From Endozoicomonas sp. ISHI1 (GTDB lineage: Bacteria > Pseudomonadota > Gammaproteobacteria > Pseudomonadales > Endozoicomonadaceae): a DNA stretch of 64,000 nt. This document shows, piece after piece, positions 8,119 to 18,846 of this stretch (position 1 is the first letter of the stretch; the number at the start of each line of letters is the position of its first letter). A program made the position numbers and the translations under genes. Location: the NCBI RefSeq assembly GCF_024606225.1, contig NZ_JAGRPU010000003.1, positions 124,001 to 188,000 of the forward strand. Reading direction: 5' to 3'. The notes under the pieces were generated by a model, which saw only the letters and a list, made by a program, of their open reading frames with translations, did no database searches and was not told where the DNA came from.

Positions 8119-9225
8119 ATGGAGAAACCCCGTCTTATTTGGGTGACCACGTTACTTTTTTCACTAACGTTTTTAGCCATGGTCACCCTTGTTCCCTGGT
8201 ACGGTTTTACCCATGGTTTTGAACTCCGTGAATGGATCGTTGCAGGATTAATCCTTATGTTTAATGGTACAGCCATTACTGCTGGCTACCATCGGCTATG
8301 GTCTCACAAGACCTATGAAGCCCACTGGTCACTGCGTCTCTGGTTTGCAATCTGGGGTGCCATGGCGATTCAGAACAGCATCATGAACTGGACATCAGGT
8401 CATCGCCGCCACCATGCTTTTGTCGACGATCACCACAAAGACCCTTACTCTGCCAGTCGTGGTTTCTGGTTCTCCCACATTGGCTGGATGCTTCGGGACT
8501 ACGATCCAAAGGCCAGTGATTTTTCTAATATCAAAGACCTGCAAAGAGACCCTATTGTCGTCTGGCAACAGAAATACTACGTGCCACTGGTTCTGTTGAT
8601 GAATCTGGGTGTGCCAACGCTGGCAGGTTTCCTGATGGGCGATGTTATTGCCATGATACTTCTGGGCGGCGTATTGAGGCTGGTACTGAGTCATCACTTT
8701 ACTTTTTTTATTAACTCTCTGGCTCATATCTGGGGCAAACGACCTTACACCGACAAAAATACCGCCCGGGATAACGGTATCCTGGCTCTGGTGACCTGGG
8801 GTGAGGGCTATCACAACTACCACCATATTTTTCAGTATGACTACCGCAACGGCATTCGCTGGTGGCATTTTGATCCAACCAAGTGGCTGATCTTCGGCTT
8901 CTCAAAAATCGGCCTGACGGGCAAACTGAGACGAGTCAGCGATTACCGGATTGAAAAAGCCCGGATCGATATGCAGTACAAATATGCCAGCCAGAGACTG
9001 ACCTGCCAGATTGCCCTGCAAAAGCTGGAAGAGCAGTATGAAGTGGTGAGCAGCACCTGGCACGACTGGAACAAGCTTCGCCAGAAGTGGGTTGAGCACA
9101 AAGCAGAAGAGCTTAAACAGAACTGGGAAAACTCAGAGCTTCATAAGCAATATGAAGAGATGAAATCTTCCATGCAAGAGCAACAAAAACGCTGGCAGCT
9201 TGCCCGTGCAGGCCTGTTAACCTGA
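8119..9225 (+). CDS. Fatty acid desaturase (acyl-CoA delta-9 type)
   Basis: A 368-residue membrane desaturase with the three histidine boxes of the stearoyl-CoA desaturase group: HRLWSH (about residues 58-63), HRRHH (about 95-99) and GYHNYHH (about 232-238). These hold a di-iron centre that inserts a cis double bond, usually at carbon 9. Four hydrophobic segments bracket the boxes. The C-terminal 90 residues form a charged helical tail with coiled-coil character, which is common in marine gammaproteobacterial versions. The function would be membrane fluidity control. The ATG at 8119 is the start consistent with the first transmembrane segment. The gene stands 105 bp after hutG. Confidence 0.88.
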   Translation: MEKPRLIWVTTLLFSLTFLAMVTLVPWYGFTHGFELREWIVAGLILMFNGTAITAGYHRLWSHKTYEAHWSLRLWFAIWGAMAIQNSIMNWTSGHRRHHAFVDDHHKDPYSASRGFWFSHIGWMLRDYDPKASDFSNIKDLQRDPIVVWQQKYYVPLVLLMNLGVPTLAGFLMGDVIAMILLGGVLRLVLSHHFTFFINSLAHIWGKRPYTDKNTARDNGILALVTWGEGYHNYHHIFQYDYRNGIRWWHFDPTKWLIFGFSKIGLTGKLRRVSDYRIEKARIDMQYKYASQRLTCQIALQKLEEQYEVVSSTWHDWNKLRQKWVEHKAEELKQNWENSELHKQYEEMKSSMQEQQKRWQLARAGLLT

Positions 9226-9700
9226 TGATCAAAATCTACGAGTAGAGCTCAGCGTTGTTCCGTTCGCACTGAGCCTGTCGATGTGCGGTGCCACAATCGT
9301 TCGGCAAGTTCAGGACGAACGATTGTGTATCTCTTTCAGCGTCTGGCTGCACTGACACCTCACCAATGGAGGTCACTTTCCACTCGCTCATCACAGCCCT
9401 TGCAGACTTCAACCTCCCATAAGCCACCATCCTCAGAAGCATCGACAATGGGTCGATACCTCTGATCTGCAGTGTTCAAGATTTCGCTCAAACTCACTTC
9501 AGCATCCAAACCAAAAAGAAATTAAACATTTACAATCATATTCGGAGAAAGACTGGTCTAATCTGGAGAGTTCATAAATATAATTTTTTGACCGTTCAAG
9601 CACATACATGACATTGGGTAGCAAAGCCGAAGGGAAACTGTCTAAAGGTAAGGCTAAAGGCTAGGCATCAATAAATAACGACTGAACTATCTGCGGTAAA
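9226..9700. other. Intergenic gap with a strong stem-loop
   Basis: This 475-bp gap separates the desaturase from the giant kinase/OTU-like gene. It holds a perfect 12-bp inverted repeat, CACAATCGTTCG at 9292-9303 and CGAACGATTGTG at 9316-9327. The loop resembles the GTTCG...TTCAGGACGAACG repeats scattered in many gammaproteobacterial genomes. It may be a degenerate REP-like element or may protect the desaturase transcript end. There is no T-run and no plausible gene. Confidence 0.4.
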
Positions 9701-12700
9701 TTGGCTAAATTATTGTCGAGATCCATGGCTCTTCTGGGAAAGATCACGGTTTATGTGCTCTTCCTTGGCCTGTTTCTGCCCCGTAATAACTGGGACAAAT
9801 ATCCCAATTTCATGGCTATCGCTCTTCTCACTTTTTCGGTAGCTCCATCTGCCTCGGGCAGCCTTTTGGAAAATGTCGAACAGGTCAAGAAGTATGAAAG
9901 TTATTTCAAAATGCTGGGAGAAATTGCCCAAAGCACCAGAGACACCTCTGCTATGCGGAATCAATATTGGCGAGTCCATATAGTGCGTTCCCGAACAGAT
10001 AGCAGAGAATATATGCTAATCGACTCTGAACTGAGTTCAACCCCCATAGGTAGCCCCTTGATGGGATCACCTGTCTTACCAGACAACCCTGAAGTACACC
10101 CCTTCTCCATGAGCAATCCATTTCCGGAAGGCAGTCTACAGTTTACTTCCTGGCACATTGACTACGACAATGAGGCTTTGGTCACTGGTCCGCCATTTCA
10201 GAGAGTCGATCTTTCTACCTTTAAGCAACTACCAGCAGGAGGTAATCCCTTTACGTTCAGACCGGATGAAGAGACCTTGCTCAGTGTAAGAATGAGGGTG
10301 CAGAATCGTAAAAGTGGTGACCCTCAGCCCAAGCAGAGAACGTTTATTCTTGTGCCTAACCATGACGTACCCACTGCTGAAACAAGGTTCGACTCAAAGA
10401 ACAAACTCAAACAAACCTTTTTCTGCCACTATATCAACAGTCAAAACTCAACTTGTGAGGTCTGCGTGGAGTTTGAGACTCTGGAAGATGAAAAGAGCAT
10501 TCACGATCTGAGGACAGCCAGCCACTTTTATGACCAGAGTAGTGTTTTCAATAATCCTGTTGAAAAACAGGTGTCAGACACCTCTGCTTACCCGGTGACA
10601 GATGATGACTATCAGAAGTTCCTTGAGGTCTTTGAGCAAAATGTCCAAGGTGAATTCCTAAACGTACAGGATGGCGTCAGCGTAGACGTGTCTTCGGAGT
10701 ACGAATCTATAGGACAGGCCCATGCAAGGGTGATTGGAAGAGGCCAGTTTTCCGTCGTTTTCACCCTGGATAATGTTCTCCCCGGGCTGGCTCTGCGACG
10801 TTTCCCCGGTTACATAAACAGAAGGGACGCCGATAACTTTCTGCTAACCCACGAAGCGGCCCTGAAGCTCTACAGGGAGTTGGGCGTCAACCTGGAACCC
10901 ACCCGACTCTTGCGCATCAGAGCCGGAGAGGGATACTCCATCTATATGATCCAGCGTCATCTCAGAAAAGATCAACTGGCCGAAAATTTCATCGAAGGTC
11001 TGCTTGACTTTGGACCTGATGAAATTGCCATGTCAATCAAATCTCAGGACAGCACGGAAGAAGTTCACGAAATGAGCTACGCAGAAGCGGTCAGCCGCAT
11101 TCTGCACGCAGTGATCGCTGCCATCTATAACAACCTGGAAAAACTGGGCAATGAAAATAGTGCCCATAGAATCTGCTGCGATGCCAAACCCGATAATTTT
11201 GCCGTCAGCTTTGCCTATCGCAAAGAGTGGAAAAGGCGCAATCTCTACCTCCGTGACGTGGTCACTCATGCTGACCTGACTGATTTCCACCCTTGCTCTC
11301 TGGTCTTGTTCGATCAATTGCTTTTCGATGGCGGCCCTGAAGCCGCAATGCTCAGCAAGATTCTAGGCTACAACCCCTACCGGGTGTATCAGGAAAAGAT
11401 TAAAAGCTGGGCTGATGCTAAAAAGCTGATTATTAAATCTCTGGCAAACATTGCCTATCACGCTGGCGATATGGCATATGACATCATGCCTGAGCTGATA
11501 GACCGAACGCGTCTGATGCTTGTGGATGAGTGGCAATCCACTCCGGAACTCCGCCGACGCTATATGGACTATCTGTATCAGAGACCCATTTCAAGCACTG
11601 ATGCCAGCAAACTACCGCTGGAACGCCTGTTCTTTGATCCCGATGAGATTTCGGCTGAAAGTGTAATTCAGTATCGAAACGATAGCTCTGGAAATAATCT
11701 CAAGCTAAAGCTTCACCATTACCTTTTGAAACTGGCCAGGGAGATGCGGCCAGAGCAGTTTCATCATCAGCTCTATCTACCCGTTGACTATCAACAGGAC
11801 TGGTGGTTGCGCATCGTAGACAAAAAATACCGGGAAGCCTTTTCAAAAGCGCTGGCACGACGCTTTTCTGAACTCGATGCCAATGAGGCTAACGGTAGTG
11901 AGCCCACTGTAGTGGCCAGCGAATCCCTGAGAACACTGGTGAATTCGGTAGCGGCCGATCGCACATTGGTCGATGAGGCTAAGTTAAGTCAGCTTATCAA
12001 CTGGCACGTCGTTGCCGGCAAGATACCCGGGCATGCAAACGAACAGAGAAAAAAACATGAGAGAACCTTAAGAAGAATCGAGAGGGACTACCTCATTCGA
12101 AGAGTCAACCGTTTTTACTCAAACCGACTCCAAAGTCTGCATATGACGACTGGGCCAGACTCGGCAGTTGCCGAGTTATTTGATGAACATCCGGCTGAGG
12201 CCAATGAAATTATTGAAGAAAGCCTGAAAGCCTTTAAAAATGGATTCAGCAAATTACAACAGCTTTTCTGGCTTCACCTGGTCAACCAACACCAGCTGCC
12301 CCTGCCAGAAGATGAGCAGCAACAGCTCGATAAAATCACTAAGGATGAATGGATTCAACAGGTCAACCAGAAGTATTCAGACAAAATCAGAACTGCCCTG
12401 AACAGGGCATTTGGACAAAAATCTTTCGAAGACAAAATACGCCTGTTAGCAAACAACTCCATGCTTGAAATACTCATCCGGGAAATTTTATCCGATACCG
12501 GTATTCCTTTGTTTTCTGGTGAAAAAGCCTCTGCCACAGGGCAGCAGCCAGAGGATAGGCCCCTTGATGAAACAGACTTTGCAGCTCTGCCGGCAACAAG
12601 ACTGAAAAAAAACAGTACTTCTTTCAGCCAACAATCAACACACATTGAACTGACCCAGCCAACCGCGGACAGCCAACTGCTGTCAACCGGTTACTCTTTC

Positions 12701-15058
12701 GGTACTCTTACCCGAAAAAGCCTTACCGAACTGATGAAAAAATGGGGGATTTACCCCATGGACATTGTACAGGCAGAAGCTACAACCTTTCCTGAAGCCT
12801 ATAGCCGACTGAGATCCCAAAACTGGGCCAGGGCTCTGGAAAATCTTAACCTTTTATTTCCTGTCTCTGTCGTTTACCCACTGCCAGAGACAGTCAGATT
12901 GCGTTTTAAACCCCGTGTTTATGAACGCCAATTCCTGGCCAGAGAGCTCAGATTAATACCCAGTCATGACAAAGTGCAGTTTCCAAGTTACACCCACAGG
13001 GACACACTGATTCAAGCGATCAAGGAGGTCATGGGGCACAGAACCCCAAGTCGCGAATCAAAGCCTCTGGTGATTATTGACCTTTCCTCCTCTGTCGATG
13101 AAATGATAACCGATACCGCTCATCACTCCACCCCTCCCCCCTCACCTCCCAGAATCATTGTGATTCAATCAATCCTGAGTCGTGCCGGGGCCAGAGAATT
13201 GCGTCAGGTAAAACAAGTGACCGTCCCCCTTGCACATTTAAATCAATGGATTCGTGAGAACAGGAAGTACGACTACCTTCTCAGAGTCTTGAGAGTACAA
13301 AATGACGATCAGTGGTTCACCCTGAAACTTCCTGAATCCGTTAAAACCAAAAAAGACAAAAAAGCTAAAAGAAGTGCTTACGCTGTCAGGCAGGCAATCC
13401 AGTGGCAATCATCGACACCCCCGACTTTGCAGCCGTCCCGTACAAAACGGATCAAACTGGAAAACCTCTCCCTGAATCCTCGTGAACAGATGGAGCTGAT
13501 GCAACAGGGAATCACGGAACTGTCACAGGCAGAATTGACCCGGTACAGGGATCATCAAGCAGCAGTCCAGGCAAAACTGCATCAGGCAGAAGAGCAAGCG
13601 CTCAATGCTTTGAAATCACAATGGTGCCAGGTTCATAGCGTAGCGGCAGACCACTTCTGTCTGTATAACAGTCTGGTTCACTTATTAAACATGAGGCCGG
13701 AAAGTGCTGGAAAGCTGATCGACCATATCATATCCCTGCTAAAAAAACTGGTATTGACTATGCCTTATGCCAATCATGGCGTTCATGGTTACATTGTTGG
13801 CGGTTTATTTCGAAACATTATTTTTCTGGCTTTAAAAAATGATGCTATGAGAAATAATCTCTCGTTCCAGCTCAGAAACCTGCTCGCCAATGGCAACCCC
13901 TGGCTAAAAAGTCTGCTCAAACGACTCTTACGGAAACTTCCACGACACCTGCCAGTGGACTACAACCACATTCTGAATAACCTGGACCAGATGGACATTG
14001 ATAGCCAATGGAGTCTCCTGAATCAGCTGATCATCAATGCTGGTAATAGTACAGCTTTTGATCTTGTATTGGCTGACTTGATTAACCAATTGGCGGTAGT
14101 GGCGGGTCAAACCCAACACGAGTACCTGATACATGATCTGGTTCAGCAACTGAGTCAACAATCGCATCAAGATAGCCTTGTGTTAACGCCTCACATGCTA
14201 TTTCTTGGACTTGGAGCCCAAGCCCTTAACCATCTCATGAACAACCCCAGCCTGGCTGGTTTCCAGATGCTTGAGGGCCTCATGCCCTTTCAGCCGGGAC
14301 AGCACATGTGGGGAGATTCCAATGTAGTAGAACACCTCTTGATGCCTTTGCTTCAGGCAGCCAATACGCCGTTGAATGTGATGATTGTAACGCCTGCTAT
14401 TCACAACCCCCAGGAACCGCTGGGAGCTATGTTAATTGCGGCAACGGCTGGCCACCCGGATCTGGAAGTAATGCCGGTGCCCAGTCATGATCAACTACAG
14501 ATCATGCAATGGCTAAACGATCCGGACACATTGACGCTATTCCATGGCGGCCTGGAAGCGCCACTACTTCCCCGGAATATTATCAATGTTGGAAATCACT
14601 GGCACCCTGTTGTGCCAACATATGCCTCAGCGGCAAATCTGATGTTATATCCTGTCACCTCGCCCCAGCTCAATCTCCCCGCGACAACAGCATCGGGCCA
14701 CCCATCTCTAAAGCATTCAGTACAGCCAACCATTCTCATAAAAGCCGGGTCTGAATCGTCAATCCCCCCCCCCGAGGCTACAGCTTTCTCCTCTGTCAAT
14801 GATGGAATGAACATCTTTCTGGATAACCTGCCTCCGAACTTTGGAAATCTGATGGCAACAGCGTCCTCAGTTAGAACGGAAGATCTACACAAACAAGTCA
14901 AACAGCAGTCCGATGAAGTCGAAGCAGGGCTTGAAGCTTTCAGCCAGTGCATTCAAGGTACAACCGGGATAACTTGCAGCCGACTTGAAGTAACATACTG
15001 GATTCGCTGGCTGGTGATTATTATGGCTCTGGTCATGAGCAATGTCTCAAGTAGTTGA
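9701..15058 (+). CDS. Giant protein with kinase-like and OTU-like protease signatures
   Basis: A 1785-residue protein. The open frame begins at TTG 9701; ATG 9725 is an alternative start. Residues about 12-28 form a hydrophobic segment (membrane anchor or signal), and a second lies at the C-terminus (about 1765-1781). Residues about 344-530 look like a divergent protein kinase fold: glycine loop GRGQFSVVF (346-354), LALRRF as the likely beta-3 strand, catalytic-loop-like CCDAKPDNF with D494, K496 and N499, then HADLTDF (523-529) where a DFG motif would lie. Residues about 1310-1640 look like an OTU cysteine protease: ADHFCLYNSL with C1320, then WGDSNVVEHLLMPLL near 1536, then GNHWHPV with H1633 and H1635. 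OTU enzymes remove ubiquitin. Function is inference. It is probably an effector-like protein. Confidence 0.7.
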   Translation: MAKLLSRSMALLGKITVYVLFLGLFLPRNNWDKYPNFMAIALLTFSVAPSASGSLLENVEQVKKYESYFKMLGEIAQSTRDTSAMRNQYWRVHIVRSRTDSREYMLIDSELSSTPIGSPLMGSPVLPDNPEVHPFSMSNPFPEGSLQFTSWHIDYDNEALVTGPPFQRVDLSTFKQLPAGGNPFTFRPDEETLLSVRMRVQNRKSGDPQPKQRTFILVPNHDVPTAETRFDSKNKLKQTFFCHYINSQNSTCEVCVEFETLEDEKSIHDLRTASHFYDQSSVFNNPVEKQVSDTSAYPVTDDDYQKFLEVFEQNVQGEFLNVQDGVSVDVSSEYESIGQAHARVIGRGQFSVVFTLDNVLPGLALRRFPGYINRRDADNFLLTHEAALKLYRELGVNLEPTRLLRIRAGEGYSIYMIQRHLRKDQLAENFIEGLLDFGPDEIAMSIKSQDSTEEVHEMSYAEAVSRILHAVIAAIYNNLEKLGNENSAHRICCDAKPDNFAVSFAYRKEWKRRNLYLRDVVTHADLTDFHPCSLVLFDQLLFDGGPEAAMLSKILGYNPYRVYQEKIKSWADAKKLIIKSLANIAYHAGDMAYDIMPELIDRTRLMLVDEWQSTPELRRRYMDYLYQRPISSTDASKLPLERLFFDPDEISAESVIQYRNDSSGNNLKLKLHHYLLKLAREMRPEQFHHQLYLPVDYQQDWWLRIVDKKYREAFSKALARRFSELDANEANGSEPTVVASESLRTLVNSVAADRTLVDEAKLSQLINWHVVAGKIPGHANEQRKKHERTLRRIERDYLIRRVNRFYSNRLQSLHMTTGPDSAVAELFDEHPAEANEIIEESLKAFKNGFSKLQQLFWLHLVNQHQLPLPEDEQQQLDKITKDEWIQQVNQKYSDKIRTALNRAFGQKSFEDKIRLLANNSMLEILIREILSDTGIPLFSGEKASATGQQPEDRPLDETDFAALPATRLKKNSTSFSQQSTHIELTQPTADSQLLSTGYSFGTLTRKSLTELMKKWGIYPMDIVQAEATTFPEAYSRLRSQNWARALENLNLLFPVSVVYPLPETVRLRFKPRVYERQFLARELRLIPSHDKVQFPSYTHRDTLIQAIKEVMGHRTPSRESKPLVIIDLSSSVDEMITDTAHHSTPPPSPPRIIVIQSILSRAGARELRQVKQVTVPLAHLNQWIRENRKYDYLLRVLRVQNDDQWFTLKLPESVKTKKDKKAKRSAYAVRQAIQWQSSTPPTLQPSRTKRIKLENLSLNPREQMELMQQGITELSQAELTRYRDHQAAVQAKLHQAEEQALNALKSQWCQVHSVAADHFCLYNSLVHLLNMRPESAGKLIDHIISLLKKLVLTMPYANHGVHGYIVGGLFRNIIFLALKNDAMRNNLSFQLRNLLANGNPWLKSLLKRLLRKLPRHLPVDYNHILNNLDQMDIDSQWSLLNQLIINAGNSTAFDLVLADLINQLAVVAGQTQHEYLIHDLVQQLSQQSHQDSLVLTPHMLFLGLGAQALNHLMNNPSLAGFQMLEGLMPFQPGQHMWGDSNVVEHLLMPLLQAANTPLNVMIVTPAIHNPQEPLGAMLIAATAGHPDLEVMPVPSHDQLQIMQWLNDPDTLTLFHGGLEAPLLPRNIINVGNHWHPVVPTYASAANLMLYPVTSPQLNLPATTASGHPSLKHSVQPTILIKAGSESSIPPPEATAFSSVNDGMNIFLDNLPPNFGNLMATASSVRTEDLHKQVKQQSDEVEAGLEAFSQCIQGTTGITCSRLEVTYWIRWLVIIMALVMSNVSSS

Positions 15059-15112
15059 TCGGATCGAAACATTCACCCGGCAACTTTATCTCCCTTAGCT
15101 ATCCTGAACAGG

Positions 15113-18100
15113 TTGCTAAGATTTTGCTTGAGGCAGGGCGTGGTCAAACCCTCTATTCGAAAAAAAATCATTCTTTTCACAGTGGTTCCCGTTACACTCT
15201 TCTATAACTTGCTGAGTGCGTTGCATATTTATACCTCTTTCAAGGAATCCTCCCATGAAATTGAGATACAGATGCGCAATAACATTGTGCACTTTGCCCG
15301 TGCCCTGGATGCCTACACTCAGGAAATCATGTCCCAGGCAACAGCCCAGGTTCGTTTATTACAGACCGAAACCTACCCAACTTACCCGCTGCTTCACAGC
15401 ATTCTGGCTTCCAGCCCCTTCCTGACCAGAGTCTGCTGGATCGATACTAAAAAAACGGTCACTTCAGCCTGTATCAATAAACGCAAAAACAAAGCAGAAC
15501 CCACCCGACTGGCAGCACTCCCCCCGACTGAACTTGGCAAAAGCTGGCAGCAGCTTCTCAGACCCAATGACTACTGGAGCAAGCTCTATAGGGATGTCAA
15601 AACCGGAAAGAGGCTGGTCAGCTTTATTGTACCCAGCGCTCAACCGGGCGATGGGCATCTGCTTAAACTGGATGTTGATATCAACGGTATGGTCCACGAT
15701 GTCATTAACCCCAAGCTATTTGAAGGACGCAATATCGGAATCAACCTCTGGAAATTCAATATGGTCGACCGCAGCGGTGATTACCTGTACAGTGACAGCA
15801 CTCAGGCGAACCGCTTTGGTCATAAAAACCTGCGCCAAACCGGCGAAGTATACGGTATTGAAGGATTTGGTAATAAGATCGAACAGTGGGTTGATTCCGG
15901 TCGCGCCGAAACCTTCCGGGCCTGGCTCCCCAACCCTCAGTATCAAAAAGAATACTGGTTCTTCGGTGCCCCGGTTTCTTCTTCCCAGTGGTGGCTTTAT
16001 ACCTCAGTCAGTCGACAGCACGCTCTCCAGGGTGTGTTCAATATAGCCCTGCTGGACATTGCTATCATGCTGATCTCCCTGCTCTTGATCCTCGGTGGCA
16101 TCTGGTATGCCTCCAAAAAAATCACCTCCCCCCTGATTACTCTGAAATCCTGCATGGACACCTTTATCGAACATCATAAGCTTGTGGAACTACCCGATAC
16201 CCATTCCAGAGACGAAGCTGGCTCACTGGCCCGTTCATTCGTCAAACTGACTCAGTGGCTTGATGCCAGAGACCATGCCCTGCACCAGGCCAGAGCCAAC
16301 AATATGGGGCATATCGTTCAGGGATTAAAAGGACGCTACTTTTATTTCCAACTCGACACTGACGGTAAGATTGTCCATATCAGCCGTTCGGTAAAATCGG
16401 TCCTGGGCTTCCGTAGTGAGGAGTTTTCCGGCCCATTGGAGAATTTTTTGAGCCATGATCCGGGCAATTGCGCCTTCAAAGTCAATTTTCAGAAGGTACT
16501 GCGAGGTGAGCCGGTAGAAGCTTTCGAACTGGATATCCAGAATAAACAGGGGCAGTCACGAAGGATTGAGCTTTTTTGGAACGCCATGACTTCCGGGCAG
16601 CAAAGAGTGATTGAAGGACTGGCCAATGATGTGACTGAGCGGGTCAGTGACACCCTTAAATTCAAGGCTCTGCTGAATTCTGCACCGGATGCCATGATTA
16701 TCCTGAATCCGGATGGCATTATTGTCATGGTCAATTCCAGAGCGGTCGAACTGCTGGGTTTTCTGCGGGATGATCTGATCAATATGCCCCTTTCTCTGCT
16801 TGTTCCTCCTCAATCACGGGAGAACCATCCTCTGATCAGCCCTCTGCTGGACAGGGCCTGGAAACAAACACAACTGTTCCGTCAGGAAACAGAAGCCGTT
16901 GACCGACATGGACGCACCTTTCCTGCTGAGTTAACCAGTAATCCACTGATTACCCGCGATGGTATTCTTATATCCGTTGTCATCAGAGATATCACGGAAA
17001 GTAAACAGATTGAGCAGGCCCTGCTGACAGCAAGGGACGAAGCCATTACCGCCAGTCGCTCAAAAAGCCTGTTCCTGTCCTGCATGAGTCATGAGTTACG
17101 AACACCATTGAACGGTGTCATTGGCTATGCGCAGGTTTTACAGCGATCAGGAGGACTGAACCCCGGACAACACCGGAAGCTGGCCATACTTGAACGGTGC
17201 GGACAACACCTGCTGACTTTGATTAACGACATTCTTGATCTCACAAAAATTGAAACTCAGGGCGTCGATTTGCACCCGGTATCGGTTAACCTCAGACAGT
17301 TGCTGCTGGAAACCCGGGAGTTGTTTGTCCCAAGGGCAGAGCATAAAGACTTACAGCTAATATTGAACATTGACGAGCAAGTCCCGGATTGGATAGAGGT
17401 GGATGATGTCAAGCTAAGACAAATTTTGACCAACCTTCTGGGTAATGCCATCAAATACACAGAAGAAGGCTCCGTTGAAATCCTTATTAGTGTGAAGGAT
17501 GAGCGACTCTGCTTTTCAGTGAAAGATACCGGTGTTGGCATTGATCCGGAAAATTTTGAAATTATCTTTGACCCCTTCAGGCAATTAGATGAAAGCCTGA
17601 AGTCAGGGGGCACAGGATTGGGTCTGGCCATTAGCCGACACCTGGTTAAAGCCATGGGAGACGACCTGACGGTTACCAGCCACGTCGGCCAGGGCAGCAG
17701 CTTCAGGTTTTCAATCCCGTTGAAAGAAGTTCCGGCACTGGACACCGATAACGTCTTTTCTTCCGATCAGGTGGAACTGATACTTGCTGACAATCAGACC
17801 TATACCGCACTGATTGTTGATGATCTGGAAATAAACCGTGACCTGCTCAAGGTCATTATGGAAGAAGCCGGCTTTAAAACGCTGGAAGCCTGTGATGGAC
17901 TGGAAGCTCTGGCCTGCCTCGAAACCCGGAAACCCGAACTGGTCATGATGGACATCAGAATGCCCAGAATGGATGGGATAGAAACTTTGAAACATATTCG
18001 TCTGAATCCCGAGCTGAAAAATCTGAAAGTAATCGCTGTGACTGCCAGCGCAGGCTCTGACATCCATACGCGCCTGAAGCAGAAAGGATTTGATGGTGTC

Positions 18101-18436
18101 CTGGCCAAACCCTTCAAGGTGAATTATCTCCTACAAGTAGTGGCCAGCCATTTGAAACTGAATATCAGAAAATCACGAGTAGCCACCGACAAAGCGGAAG
18201 TTTCAGAATTGCCAAAACTGGATGAGACTCATAAAAAAGCATTGCTCAGAAAAGTCTCCCAGGTCCTTGAGTTTGGTGACATACAAGAACTGACGTCTAT
18301 AACAAATGAATTCAAAGAAGCACACTTGCAAACGTATTGTCAGTATCTTCTGCAAATAGCCGAAGCCTGTGACATGGACGAGCTGGAAAAGTTCTACGAG
18401 CAACTGCAGAGTCAGTCTGACAAAAGCCCGGCCTGA
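15113..18436 (+). CDS. Hybrid sensor histidine kinase with PAS domains and receiver
   Basis: A 1107-residue membrane sensor. Transmembrane helix 1 is at about 19-40 and helix 2 at about 308-330, enclosing a periplasmic sensor region of about 270 residues. They are followed by a HAMP-like linker (about 330-385), PAS domain 1 (about 405-515), PAS domain 2 (about 525-640, DAMIILNPDGIIVMVN), and a HisKA domain with SHELRTPLNGV, where H660 is the phosphorylated histidine. Next come a HATPase domain (N-box NLLGNAIKYTEEG; G-boxes DTGVGI and GGTGLGLAIS) and a receiver domain with D947 in MMDIRMPRMDG. The start is a TTG at 15113 after ACAGG, and other starts are possible. It begins 54 bp after the giant gene. 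The ligand and output are unknown; no DNA-binding partner is adjacent. Confidence 0.9.
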   Translation: MLRFCLRQGVVKPSIRKKIILFTVVPVTLFYNLLSALHIYTSFKESSHEIEIQMRNNIVHFARALDAYTQEIMSQATAQVRLLQTETYPTYPLLHSILASSPFLTRVCWIDTKKTVTSACINKRKNKAEPTRLAALPPTELGKSWQQLLRPNDYWSKLYRDVKTGKRLVSFIVPSAQPGDGHLLKLDVDINGMVHDVINPKLFEGRNIGINLWKFNMVDRSGDYLYSDSTQANRFGHKNLRQTGEVYGIEGFGNKIEQWVDSGRAETFRAWLPNPQYQKEYWFFGAPVSSSQWWLYTSVSRQHALQGVFNIALLDIAIMLISLLLILGGIWYASKKITSPLITLKSCMDTFIEHHKLVELPDTHSRDEAGSLARSFVKLTQWLDARDHALHQARANNMGHIVQGLKGRYFYFQLDTDGKIVHISRSVKSVLGFRSEEFSGPLENFLSHDPGNCAFKVNFQKVLRGEPVEAFELDIQNKQGQSRRIELFWNAMTSGQQRVIEGLANDVTERVSDTLKFKALLNSAPDAMIILNPDGIIVMVNSRAVELLGFLRDDLINMPLSLLVPPQSRENHPLISPLLDRAWKQTQLFRQETEAVDRHGRTFPAELTSNPLITRDGILISVVIRDITESKQIEQALLTARDEAITASRSKSLFLSCMSHELRTPLNGVIGYAQVLQRSGGLNPGQHRKLAILERCGQHLLTLINDILDLTKIETQGVDLHPVSVNLRQLLLETRELFVPRAEHKDLQLILNIDEQVPDWIEVDDVKLRQILTNLLGNAIKYTEEGSVEILISVKDERLCFSVKDTGVGIDPENFEIIFDPFRQLDESLKSGGTGLGLAISRHLVKAMGDDLTVTSHVGQGSSFRFSIPLKEVPALDTDNVFSSDQVELILADNQTYTALIVDDLEINRDLLKVIMEEAGFKTLEACDGLEALACLETRKPELVMMDIRMPRMDGIETLKHIRLNPELKNLKVIAVTASAGSDIHTRLKQKGFDGVLAKPFKVNYLLQVVASHLKLNIRKSRVATDKAEVSELPKLDETHKKALLRKVSQVLEFGDIQELTSITNEFKEAHLQTYCQYLLQIAEACDMDELEKFYEQLQSQSDKSPA

Positions 18437-18507
18437 GAGTGCAAATTACTACAACAGCACTCAGTATTAACCTATACTGCGCCATTATTTACCCCATCGA
18501 GAAACCC

Positions 18508-18846
18508 ATGAATTCAACCTCAATTATTCAGGAAATTCAGGATAAACTGACTCTCACCCTGAAAGACATCTATGCACTGGCACTCAGTGCCGATGAACAG
18601 CTGGAAATTCTGCAAAAAGAAGAGAAAGGCAAGTTTTCTGCCATTTTTCAGCAGGACGCAGGTTTCAGTGCCTCCGCTAACCGTTTTCTGCCCTACCTGA
18701 TCGAATTAAATGAGGAGATCCAAAGCCTGCCCATCATGGAACCCGAAAACCAGAAAGATAAGATCCAGGGCATTATGAAGAAGATGAGAATGATACACGA
18801 AGTGCTGGCCAGATTTCACAGCATCAAAGACGAAACGCTGCACTGA
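18508..18846 (+). CDS. Small cytoplasmic helical protein of unknown function
   Basis: A 112-residue, mostly helical, acidic protein beginning MNSTSIIQEIQDKL. The open frame extends upstream to 18439, but the first 23 codons overlap the likely promoter region after the kinase gene, and I prefer the ATG at 18508. I recognise no domain. It lies directly downstream of the hybrid kinase on the same strand, with only 71 bp between, so it may be part of the same transcript and could be a partner (inference). It is followed by tRNA-Pro. Confidence 0.55.
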   Translation: MNSTSIIQEIQDKLTLTLKDIYALALSADEQLEILQKEEKGKFSAIFQQDAGFSASANRFLPYLIELNEEIQSLPIMEPENQKDKIQGIMKKMRMIHEVLARFHSIKDETLH

